From contig NZ_JAATEN010000003.1 in assembly GCF_012034935.1 (NCBI RefSeq), forward strand, positions 62,001-126,000: a stretch of DNA of 64,000 bases. Reading direction: 5' to 3'. The notes below the pieces were generated by a model. The model was not told the DNA's origin. It made no database searches and saw only the letters and a list, made by a program, of their open reading frames with translations. Numbering within the stretch: position 1 is the stretch's first letter; each line of letters starts with the position of its first letter. This document shows, piece by piece, positions 28,342-36,514 of this stretch. Made by a program: the position numbers and the translations under genes. Origin of the DNA: Streptomyces zingiberis (GTDB lineage: Bacteria > Actinomycetota > Actinomycetes > Streptomycetales > Streptomycetaceae).

Positions 28342-30938
28342 CAGAGTTCCTCCAGGGCACGGCGGATCGACAGGTTCGCCGGGTGGACATCGACGAGAAG
28401 AGTGTCTCGCCGTTCTGGATGCTGCATGACCCGGGGGTGGATCAGGTAGGTCGGTGCATCCCAGGCGAAGCGTTGAGTGATCTGCGGCCCCGGATGATCT
28501 GTGAACGGATCGGCCATCCAGATGACGGGGCCGGCCCAGTCCGAGAGAAGAGCGCCGTCGTCGTCGAAGATCACCGTGCGCGTGCGTGCTGTCGCCTGGA
28601 GTTGGCTTCTGAGGCGGCCGTCCAGGCCCGGCCCTCCGACGACGCTGATCCTGCGGCGGACCAGGCTATCCACCAGGCGTGCCGCCAGTACCTGGTCGCC
28701 GGCGTCTTCCCACCACAGGCTCAGGCAATGCCGTTCCCCGAAGTACGGCGTCAAGGGCAAACGCCCGGGCGCCCCCGGGGTCGGCAGCAGCGGGCGCGGT
28801 TCCCCAGCGAGCCGGTAGAATCCTGCGGGAAGGAGTTCGGCGGTGGCCCGACAGTGCGGGCAGCCCCGGCAGGTGACCCCGGTGCGGCGGTAACCCTCGC
28901 CGTGTGCGATTCGGTAATACGCCCCCAGTACATCGCCGATGCACTGATCACGTCGCAGGGTAGCCTTCAGTTCGCGAAGGGCCGACTTCCGCCCATCCAG
29001 CAGCTTTTGACGCTCAGCCATGAACCGCTCGGCAAATTGCTCGGGGTTCCTCGCGTCGGAATCGAGGAGTTGCACGTCGGCGTAGCCGTCGGCGCTGGCA
29101 TAGAACAAATCAAGGCGCGCCCTCCAGGACGTATGTGATTCGCCCTCATGGATGGCGGGCTCTTGTGGAGGATGGACGGTCAGGATCCCCGATCGCATCA
29201 TGAGGTTCAGGATCCGGATGTTCCATTGCCGGTTGCGTTCAAAGCCCTCGTTCATGTCGGGGGGGTAGGAATCGAGACTCACCCGGTGACGCTCCTGGAT
29301 GGTCTCTCGGTTGTGGAACATTGCCTCCCATCGCTGCCACGCGCGCGGGGCGCCGATGACCACCTCATCGCTCATCCGGTCGGCGATGGCCTCGTCCTTA
29401 CGCGTGGTGGCCAGGTAGGCGAGGGAAGGGCTTCCATTGCGTCCGGCCCGGCCCACTTCCTGGTAGTAGCGGTCCACTGTTTCCGGCAGACAGGCGTGCA
29501 CCACCGTCTTGACGTCGTCGAGATCCACCCCCAGGCCGAAGGCTGAGGTGCCCACCACGATGTCGTATCGCGTCGGTGCATCGCCCTCCGTGGTCCTGCC
29601 GGTCCATCCCACCAGGGCATCGCGCCGCTGCAGTTCGCTGGACTCACCCGTGACGCTGGCTACGCGGCCAAGACCGTGGCTGCGGAGTCGGCCTGCCCAC
29701 TCCTGCGCGTCGATGACTTTGGTCGTGTAGACAATCATCGGCTTTGGCAGGTATGAGACGGCCTCCAGCACGGCGGTCTGGCGGTCTTCCTCGTTCGGGA
29801 AGATGTCGAGGTAGTAGCTCGGCTCGTGACGGAGTTGGGAGGCCCACACGATCTCCGCCTGCTGCGGCGAAGCGAACAGGGTGTCGAGTGTCTGCACCTG
29901 CTGGCCCGTGAGTGTCGCGCTCATCGCCACGGTCGCCGGCTGCCGGCCTTCTGGCGCCTTGCTGAGCCACATTCGGTGGTGTGTGGACATCGTCTGGAAC
30001 TCGGTCCGGAAACTGTTGCCCCACTGCTCGACCAGATGGGCTTCGTCGATCACGAAGTAGTTGAACAACCCCGCCTCGGCCGCGTCCTCCAGGGGCCCTT
30101 TCAGGCTTTTCACCAGAGCCTCGGGTGAGGTGAACACCAGCCGCTGGCGGCCTGCGGAGATGTCCTCCCGCATAAGCCGTCGGTCTTCTTTGGACAGTCC
30201 GCTGGTGTAGGCGTACCGGCGGGTGGGGCTGTGTGGCCCGTGCTCGTCGAGGATCTCGAAGGCGCGCCGCTCCAGGTCGGCCGCGAGAACACTTGTGGGT
30301 ACCACGACAACTGATACGCCCCTGCTCTTGCTGGCCAGGAGCACGGGAGCCATTGCTACGGCGGTCTTTCCGTGCCCTGTGGGGAGGCAGATGATCGTGG
30401 TGCTTCCCGGCTCGGCGAGCGCGACAGCCCTGGCGGCCTGTCGCTGGCCGGCCGAGACATAGTGGCTGTGGTCGTCACCGAGGGCGGTGGTGAAAAACGG
30501 GTCGGCCGGGTAGGAGTCCAGCTTGCGGCGGTGCGGTGAGTCCTCACCGAGATAGATCTGCCGAAGGTCTTCTTGCGCCGCCTGGCGGGAAACAGCGTCC
30601 GGCACGGGCGGGTGCCACGGCAGCGCGCTCACCCACACGTTGGTGCCGCCATCGCGTATCGCCGTCTGACAGCGCATCTCCTCCCATTGTTCTCGCGTGG
30701 GTAGCCACGGGAGCAGCGGAATCGTGAAGCCGGAGGTGTTCTCTCGCGCTTGAGCCTCGAGCAAGATCTGCCGGGTGAGCGAGGCCAGGTCCCGCCACCT
30801 GCCGGGTTCGCCGGTCAGAGCGTCACGGAGCCTGCGCAACGTCCCTTTCGCCCCGGGAACGTCCGGGAGTTGCTGAAGGCCTCGGTACTCGGAGAGGTGG
30901 TCGAAGAGCGTCTTGGCACCGGTCCAGTTGTCAGTCAC
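28341..30938 (-). CDS. dpdF: DpdF, RecQ-like DEAD-box helicase
   Basis: An 865-residue superfamily 2 helicase of RecQ type. Walker A is LPTGHGKT at residues 185-192, motif II is VIDEAHLVEQWG, the next motif MSATLTGQQ, and motif VI YYQEVGRAGRNGSPS. Downstream are CRGCPHC and further Cys residues that may bind zinc, as in RecQ. The N-terminal 150 residues lack recognised motifs. The GTG start overlaps the dpdE stop by 8 nt. Confidence 0.9.
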   Translation of the reverse strand: MTDNWTGAKTLFDHLSEYRGLQQLPDVPGAKGTLRRLRDALTGEPGRWRDLASLTRQILLEAQARENTSGFTIPLLPWLPTREQWEEMRCQTAIRDGGTNVWVSALPWHPPVPDAVSRQAAQEDLRQIYLGEDSPHRRKLDSYPADPFFTTALGDDHSHYVSAGQRQAARAVALAEPGSTTIICLPTGHGKTAVAMAPVLLASKSRGVSVVVVPTSVLAADLERRAFEILDEHGPHSPTRRYAYTSGLSKEDRRLMREDISAGRQRLVFTSPEALVKSLKGPLEDAAEAGLFNYFVIDEAHLVEQWGNSFRTEFQTMSTHHRMWLSKAPEGRQPATVAMSATLTGQQVQTLDTLFASPQQAEIVWASQLRHEPSYYLDIFPNEEDRQTAVLEAVSYLPKPMIVYTTKVIDAQEWAGRLRSHGLGRVASVTGESSELQRRDALVGWTGRTTEGDAPTRYDIVVGTSAFGLGVDLDDVKTVVHACLPETVDRYYQEVGRAGRNGSPSLAYLATTRKDEAIADRMSDEVVIGAPRAWQRWEAMFHNRETIQERHRVSLDSYPPDMNEGFERNRQWNIRILNLMMRSGILTVHPPQEPAIHEGESHTSWRARLDLFYASADGYADVQLLDSDARNPEQFAERFMAERQKLLDGRKSALRELKATLRRDQCIGDVLGAYYRIAHGEGYRRTGVTCRGCPHCRATAELLPAGFYRLAGEPRPLLPTPGAPGRLPLTPYFGERHCLSLWWEDAGDQVLAARLVDSLVRRRISVVGGPGLDGRLRSQLQATARTRTVIFDDDGALLSDWAGPVIWMADPFTDHPGPQITQRFAWDAPTYLIHPRVMQHPERRDTLLVDVHPANLSIRRALEEL

Positions 30939-33900
30939 TGCGAGGGATCCTCCTGAGCCCCTGCTTCACCAGGCATGTCGCCGCCACGAGGCGGACCGTC
31001 GGGTTGCTCAGTCCCTGCACCAGCGCGTCGGTGATGGCGACATCCAACAGGTAATTCTCCTTCTCGCCCAGCAGCCGGCCTGCTGCCTGGCGGGCTTCGG
31101 CCTGGGACCTTGCCACGGACAGGCGCTGGCGTCCCTGCTCCTGGGCCCCGGCGCACCTGTCGGCCAAGTTTGTTACCCGCTTGAGTTCTGCGCGAGCCAC
31201 TGCCTCGGCACCCCGCGCGGATGCGGCGTAGCGCGCTTGCCCGTCGAACAGATCCATCAACTCGTGGATGTTCTTGGAGTTGTAGTTGTGATCCGTGGCG
31301 CGGTAGGGATCCTGCAGCCACCTTCGGATGTCCCCGTCCACCAGGGCTTCGGATGCTCCGGCCGGTACCCACACCTTCAGTGTGAAGGGCGGGAGGAGCC
31401 GTTCGGCTTGGCGCCGCAACGCAGTTTCCGCATCGCGGGGCTGCTGTACGAGCGGCAGCGTCAGTGCGAGCGCCGAAGAGATGTCGGCTTCGACCACATA
31501 GTCAAAGCCGAAGTAGGGCTGCGGCTCCCCACGGTGTGCCGCCTCCGCGCGCCAAAAGGCCGTGGCTTGACCGCGGTCGTCGCACCAGACAACGCTGGCG
31601 AGCGTGTCGACCAGCCGGTTTCCGATGCGGAACAGCCGGGTGCCGGGAGCCTTGAGGGCCTGCGAGCGACTGCACGTGCCCTTGGCCATCTCCTCCGTGA
31701 GGTTCGCTCGGTCATAGAGGTGGGGGGAGATGAGGGGGCGTGACTTCAGGTCGAATACCTCACACATCACGTTATTGATCTTGCGCTCGGTGTGACGGAG
31801 CTTGATCCCGTCCGAACCGTCCCGTCCGGTGTAGCCGAGCAGGTCGTCGCGGGTGGCGGCCCAGTCGGCGTCAAAAGTGGCCAGCCGTTCGGCGAAGTCG
31901 ATGTCGTGCGGCGATGTGTCGAAGATCGACTCAAGGGTGTCCATGCTGTCGATCTCACGGCGGGCTCGAGCGAGTTGCTCCTGAACCGCCTCGGCGAAGT
32001 CCGGCAGGCCTTCCGGACCGTGCTCGAGGGCCTGAGCCCAGACAGCGGGGAGGCCCTCGGCGATGGCGTCCTGAAGCGTGGACACCGATCCGTCGAAGAT
32101 GCGGTACCCGTCGGTGAGCAGCGAAAGCCATTCGTCGCTGTGGGCTTCAGCGTCCGTGAGAACGTACTGGCGGGGTGCCTGGCGCTGCTCGTTGGATTCG
32201 ACATATCGGTCGGTGCGGCCCAGGCGCTGCTCCAATTGATTGGGCGACCACGGCAGACGCACGTGGACCACGGACCGGGCTGCCTGGAGGTTCAGGCCGT
32301 CCTCCGCAGAGTCGTCGGCGATGAGAACGGCAGCGCTTACGACGGGCTTTCGCCATGAGGAAGTCGCCATTTCAGACGCGTCGGGGCCTGCGCTGCGGGT
32401 GTGCTCGAAGAAGCTCACCTTGGGAAAGCGAGTTCGCAGACGTTCGGTGAGCGTCGAGGCGAGGGATCCGGGGCCGCAGAAGACAGCGATGCGGCCCCCT
32501 TTACGCAGGGCGGGAAGAAGGGCGTCGATGAGCTCGTCGACTTCCCGGGCTTCCTCTCCCGCGCTTTCTGACTCGAGGTTCTCCAGAGTCTCCGCCTCAT
32601 GCGGCGCCACCGGCACGCTGGAGAGGTACTTCCGCTCCCTGGCACTCAGCCCGGCACGCTCAGCAGCGCCTTCGTCACGACGCACCTTCCAGCGCAGGGT
32701 GTCCAGATAGTCGGCAGATGAGCCGCCCAGACGGGAAGCGAGCACGGCCAGGGCCAGCGCGTAGTCGGTGCGCCGGTTCTCCAGACCCTCGTCGAGGAGA
32801 TAGCCCCATAGCTGGGTCTGCCACGCCAGGAGGCTGTCGGCGGCCGGGGAGTAGGACTGGGCCATCAGCTTCTCCGGCTCGGCACGGCCGCGGACCTCGT
32901 AGGCGACGGCTGCCGAGTCGTCATTCTGGCGCAGGACGTTCGACCTGCGGTTTCTGATCACTCGGCGGTGCAGCCGGTAGGTCTCGCTGATGTGCGCCCG
33001 AAGAGCGGTCACCCGCGACTCCAGATCCGGCATCCTCACCTCGTCGCGGAGGCCCTCGTACTCGTCCAGCAACTCGAGCACGTCAGCAGCAAGGTGCGTG
33101 AAGCGGGAGTCCTCCGGGGGCAGCAACTCCTTGATCATTTCGATCGTAGACGGCAGCAGAGGGTGGAATTCCGCGTCGAGGCTAAGAACGTGGTTCGCCA
33201 ATTCGGCCCGGTGTTGGTAGCGCCGTGCGAACTCCTCTCGCTCGCTCCACTTGTAGACGTCCGGATCGAGCAGGTGCAGTAGCCCCAGGTGCGTGGTGTG
33301 GCTAGAGGTGACGGGTGTGGCAGAGAGCAGGAGGAGCCTTGACGCGGAGTGCGCGAGATCCCGCAGTGCGCGATAGATGGGGTCAGTGTCATCGCGGTCC
33401 TGGACCAGTTGGTGGGCCTCGTCTACCACGACGAGATCACTGCCGTGATACTGCTCCCACAGGTCGGGAGAGTCGTGGGAGATGATCCTTACGCGCCTGG
33501 GGAAGTCATCGGTGAAGAACTTCGTACGCAGTTCGGTCATCCACTGCCGGCGGAGGGCATCGGGGACGAGGAACGTGACGCGCGCCTGCGGATTGTCAAT
33601 CAGGGTCTGCAGCGCCACGTACGAGGCTTCGATCGTCTTGCCGAGTCCGACTTCGTCGGCGAGGAGATAGCGCTGGACGGGGTCGGAGAGCACGGTCAGC
33701 GCGGCGCGGACCTGGTGCGGGTAGATCTCGGCGGCGGCCGCCAGGAGAGCGGGGGTGCTGGCGCTGGCCGCGCGCTGAGCGACCAGGTTGTGCAACATGG
33801 GAAGGCGGGCGTTGTACAGGTGGCCGGATTCGTTGCCGCCGGACACGAGGACCTCAAGTGGATTGCGCACCGGCTTGTTCCAGCGGACCCGGAGTTCGGT

Positions 33901-34206
33901 TTCGGGGACCGGCATGTCGTAGTCGGCGTTGGGGAACCGGACGAAGTATCCGTTGGGGGCCGTGTCCAGAATGCGGCCCGCCATCCACTCGCCGGTGCTC
34001 GGATTGTGCCGGAATGCCCGTGTCTGGGCCGCCAGTCGTACCCGTCTACAGGCCGGCGCGGGGACGATCTGGGACTCGATTGTGGGCTCGGCCGTGGACT
34101 CGAAAAAGTCCACGCGCAATGAGCCGTCTGTGATAGCTCCCACCCGTCCGATTCCAGGGCCTCCCCGGAACTCGACGAGGTGTCCGACTGCGAAGCCCGA
34201 AGACAT
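30931..34206 (-). CDS. dpdE: DpdE, SNF2/RapA-like helicase
   Basis: A 1,091-residue SNF2-family translocase heading the restriction operon. The N-terminus resembles a small beta-barrel (GHLVEFRGGPGIGRVGAI) followed by a second chromo/SH3-like segment. Walker A is DEVGLGKT at residues 184-191, motif II DEAH at 262-265, motif III LLLSATPV, and the C-terminal motif NQLEQRLGRTDR. It resembles RapA and the DrmD/DISARM type. In Salmonella, dpdE is required for the restriction phenotype. The ATG at 34206 has GGGGGTG upstream. Confidence 0.92.
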   Translation of the reverse strand: MSSGFAVGHLVEFRGGPGIGRVGAITDGSLRVDFFESTAEPTIESQIVPAPACRRVRLAAQTRAFRHNPSTGEWMAGRILDTAPNGYFVRFPNADYDMPVPETELRVRWNKPVRNPLEVLVSGGNESGHLYNARLPMLHNLVAQRAASASTPALLAAAAEIYPHQVRAALTVLSDPVQRYLLADEVGLGKTIEASYVALQTLIDNPQARVTFLVPDALRRQWMTELRTKFFTDDFPRRVRIISHDSPDLWEQYHGSDLVVVDEAHQLVQDRDDTDPIYRALRDLAHSASRLLLLSATPVTSSHTTHLGLLHLLDPDVYKWSEREEFARRYQHRAELANHVLSLDAEFHPLLPSTIEMIKELLPPEDSRFTHLAADVLELLDEYEGLRDEVRMPDLESRVTALRAHISETYRLHRRVIRNRRSNVLRQNDDSAAVAYEVRGRAEPEKLMAQSYSPAADSLLAWQTQLWGYLLDEGLENRRTDYALALAVLASRLGGSSADYLDTLRWKVRRDEGAAERAGLSARERKYLSSVPVAPHEAETLENLESESAGEEAREVDELIDALLPALRKGGRIAVFCGPGSLASTLTERLRTRFPKVSFFEHTRSAGPDASEMATSSWRKPVVSAAVLIADDSAEDGLNLQAARSVVHVRLPWSPNQLEQRLGRTDRYVESNEQRQAPRQYVLTDAEAHSDEWLSLLTDGYRIFDGSVSTLQDAIAEGLPAVWAQALEHGPEGLPDFAEAVQEQLARARREIDSMDTLESIFDTSPHDIDFAERLATFDADWAATRDDLLGYTGRDGSDGIKLRHTERKINNVMCEVFDLKSRPLISPHLYDRANLTEEMAKGTCSRSQALKAPGTRLFRIGNRLVDTLASVVWCDDRGQATAFWRAEAAHRGEPQPYFGFDYVVEADISSALALTLPLVQQPRDAETALRRQAERLLPPFTLKVWVPAGASEALVDGDIRRWLQDPYRATDHNYNSKNIHELMDLFDGQARYAASARGAEAVARAELKRVTNLADRCAGAQEQGRQRLSVARSQAEARQAAGRLLGEKENYLLDVAITDALVQGLSNPTVRLVAATCLVKQGLRRIPRSD

Positions 34207-34247
34207 CTACTGGTCACCCCCCACCTGCTCGTATGACAGTGCTGATG

Positions 34248-34269
34248 AGCCTAAACGGAGGCACTGACA
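34248..34269 (-). promoter_or_regulatory. Promoter-like motif of the dpdE operon
   Basis: On the minus strand TGTCAGT, 9 nt, then TAGGCT, ending about 42 nt before the dpdE ATG. The same pair precedes queC at 12044-12064, with matching flanking bases (GTCAGT, then a CC-rich spacer, then TAGGCTnCA), so the two operons are probably driven by the same factor. Confidence 0.5.
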
Positions 34270-34684
34270 ACAGCGTCGAAGATGGCGAATACGAATCCGC
34301 ATAGGCATTCGAGAGTGGCCGGGAGCTGTCGGTGATCCTCCGCTCACCGCACGACATACCGATCTAAGAGCGCTCAAAGTGGGTGAGGTAGGGGTGTAGG
34401 TGCGCATCATTCTGCATATGACGATGGCTCATTCTCGACCCGCGTGCGTGGCTGGTCCGCACGAGCACAGCCGGGCCCAAGACGCCCAGTCGACCCCTCC
34501 GCAAGGTACCGATCGAGACGATTCCGTCCGCCCGTCCCGTTGAGGCCGGAACAAGAAGCAGTTGAACTGCAGTTATTCCAACCGCCCTGCCCGCGTCAGT
34601 GGCATGAGCTGTACTGTCTGGACGCCGTCCGCCTCGTTCCGCTCAGCGCAGGTGGGCAGGGCTCCTGTCACACCAAGAAAGAAA
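34270..34684. promoter_or_regulatory. Divergent region between dpdE and the VUT transporter gene
   Basis: No gene is seen. The dpdE side is comparatively AT-rich, as for imported DNA. On the transporter side a short perfect hairpin GCAGTTGAACTGC lies at 34558-34570. I looked for a preQ1 riboswitch before the transporter and could not match a known class. Confidence 0.35.
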
Positions 34685-35224
34685 ATGATTGTGAACGTCC
34701 CCGCTCCTGCCGGAATCGCGACGCTCGTCGCCTACATCGCCACCATCCTGGCCGCCAACCTGGCCGTCACTCACATCGGCGCCCTGCCCGTCGGCTTCGG
34801 CTACGAAGCCCCGGCCGGCGTCTACATGGTGGGCCTGGCCCTGGTGCTGCGCGACCTCGCCCGTGAGGCCGCAGGCCGCCGTGCGATCCTCGCAGCGATC
34901 GCCATCGGCACTGTCGTCTCTTACTTCCTGGCCGACCCGGCCCTGGCCTTCGCGTCGGCCGCCGCGTTCGCCGTCGCGGAGACGATGGACTTCGCCGTCT
35001 ACGAGCCGCTCCGCACACGAGGGCTCCTTGTCGCCATGCTCGCCTCGAACGCGGTGGGACTAGTCGCCGACAGTCTGATCTTCCTCAGGATGGCATTCGG
35101 CTCCTTCGACTTCCTGCAAGGGCAGATCCTCGGAAAGGCGTGGATGACGCTCGGGGCCGTAGCGGTCCTCGCCTTCCTACGCCGCCGAAAGCTCACCGCC
35201 GCAGAAGCCCTGCCCCCCGCATAA
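34685..35224 (+). CDS. VUT/YhhQ-family transporter, probable 7-deazaguanine precursor uptake
   Basis: A 179-residue membrane protein of the VUT_1 (YhhQ) family, whose characterised members import preQ0/preQ1 or related queuosine precursors. It has about six hydrophobic segments, beginning with ATLVAYIATILAANLAVTHIGALPVGFG and the family-typical YEAPAGVYMVGLALVLRDLAREAAGR, and later DFAVYEPLRTRGLLVAMLASNAVGLVADS. Start ATG 34685 follows AAGAAAG; a longer upstream frame is not hydrophobic. Next to a preQ0-using island it would supply salvaged base. It could instead serve tRNA modification elsewhere in the genome. Confidence 0.85.
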   Translation: MIVNVPAPAGIATLVAYIATILAANLAVTHIGALPVGFGYEAPAGVYMVGLALVLRDLAREAAGRRAILAAIAIGTVVSYFLADPALAFASAAAFAVAETMDFAVYEPLRTRGLLVAMLASNAVGLVADSLIFLRMAFGSFDFLQGQILGKAWMTLGAVAVLAFLRRRKLTAAEALPPA

Positions 35225-35257
35225 GGCTGCAAAATCGGCAGCTCCAGACGGTTCGCT

Positions 35258-35275
35258 ATCCTTTAACTAAAGGAT
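35258..35275. promoter_or_regulatory. Perfect AT-rich palindrome after the transporter gene
   Basis: ATCCTTTAACTAAAGGAT is an 18-bp inverted repeat with 8-bp arms and a 2-nt centre, striking in this GC-rich context. It looks like an operator (GntR- or MarR-type spacing) rather than a terminator, because the arms are AT-rich. Confidence 0.5.
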
Positions 35276-35678
35276 CATGGGGCTGCCGTGGGCGCGCTGC
35301 AGAACAAGAGGCTGATCGTCAGCGTCGGTGCGGTGCGCGCCCACGCGCTGGCCTCGGGTGGCTGGTGGATGGTGTCCCAGGGAACGACTCCCGTGCAGGG
35401 TCGCCCGCAGCAACCGTCCGGGCCGCTGTTTGGGGTAGTCGCGGTGCCATAGCACCGGGTGGTCGGCGGACTGCTGCGCCGCTGCCCCGGCCGACCAGAT
35501 CAGTTCCGCACCAGCGGCCGAGCCCGAGCAGGTCCAAGCATCGGCAGGCAGCTGCTGCGGCTCATGACCGTGCTTCAAATCTGACCTGCGCAGGGCTGCG
35601 ACCGGACGTGGCGATCGATCGCGGCCCTGCACTGCGCCAGCCGCAGTGTCGGCAACGGCGCAATCGTGGACCGGAGGC
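35276..35678. other. Probable gene remnant between transporter and IS21
   Basis: A small plus-strand ORF (GTG 35288 to stop 35452, 54 codons, beginning VGALQNKRLIVSVGAVRAHA) begins just after the palindrome, and a 137-codon frame covers the same DNA on the minus strand. Neither resembles a family I know. The stretch ends at the IS21 insertion point, so it may be a truncated gene or spacer. Confidence 0.3.
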
Positions 35679-35716
35679 AACGGATGAAAAGTGGACCCGT
35701 TGTCAATTGATGTTGG

Positions 35717-36514
35717 TCATTCCCTGGTGTTGGCGGCGGGGACCCGTCCGAGGTCTCGGCCGCGCATGCGGTAGCTGTCTCCCTTGAGGGAGATCACTTC
35801 GGCGTGGTGGACGAGGCGGTCGATCATGGCGGCGGCGACGGTGTCGTCGCCGAAAACCTCGCCCCAGCGGCCGAAGGGTTTGTTGCTGGTCACGATCACC
35901 GAGGCCCGCTCGTAGCGGCCCGAGATGAACTGGAAGAACAGGTTCGCGGCCTCGGACTCGAAGGGGATGTAGCCGACCTCGTCGACGATGATCAGCGGGA
36001 TCCGGCCGAGCCGGACCAGCTCGTCGTCCAGGTGGCCGGTCTCATGGGCCTTCGCGAGGCGGGCGACCCACTCCGCAGCGGTCGCGAACGCGGCCCGGTG
36101 ACCGGCCTGGCAGGCCCGGATGCCCAGGCCGGTGGCCAGGTGCGTCTTCCCCGTGCCGGGCGGGCCGAGGAAGATCACGTTCTCCTTCCCGGCGACGAAG
36201 TCGAGGGTCCCCAGGTGGGTGATCGTCTCCCGTTTCACCGACCGCTGGTGGTCGAAGTCGAAGTCCTCCAGCGACTTGCGTGACGGGAAGCGGGCCGCGC
36301 GGATGCGGCTCTCCGCGCCGTGGGCGTCGCGGGCGGCGACCTCCCGCTGCAGGCAGGCGGCCAGATACTCCTCGAAGCCCCAATCCTCGGCCTTCGCCCG
36401 CTCGGCCAGCCGCGACGCCGCCTCCCGCAGGGCCGGCGCTTTCAGGACCCGGGTCAGATAGGCCAGCTCGGAGGTGACGTCCCGGCCCGGGGAGGTGGTC
36501 GTGGTGGTGGTCAT
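35717..36514 (-). CDS. istB: IS21-family helper ATPase IstB
   Basis: A 265-residue AAA+ ATPase that selects and remodels target DNA for IstA. Walker A is GPPGTGKTH, Walker B LIIVDEVGYIPFE. It is full length, and its start overlaps the istA stop by 4 nt. Confidence 0.95.
   Translation of the reverse strand: MTTTTTTSPGRDVTSELAYLTRVLKAPALREAASRLAERAKAEDWGFEEYLAACLQREVAARDAHGAESRIRAARFPSRKSLEDFDFDHQRSVKRETITHLGTLDFVAGKENVIFLGPPGTGKTHLATGLGIRACQAGHRAAFATAAEWVARLAKAHETGHLDDELVRLGRIPLIIVDEVGYIPFESEAANLFFQFISGRYERASVIVTSNKPFGRWGEVFGDDTVAAAMIDRLVHHAEVISLKGDSYRMRGRDLGRVPAANTRE

Noticed and set aside
34440..34684. preQ1-type riboswitch before the VUT transporter
   Set aside because: I looked for the preQ1-I, -II and -III patterns. 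Only a short hairpin at 34558-34570 is visible and no A-rich tail or pseudoknot pairing was found.
35267..35680. 137-codon minus-strand ORF beside IS21
   Set aside because: It has no family resemblance, runs across the IS end and ends in the AT-rich palindrome; not supported as a gene.
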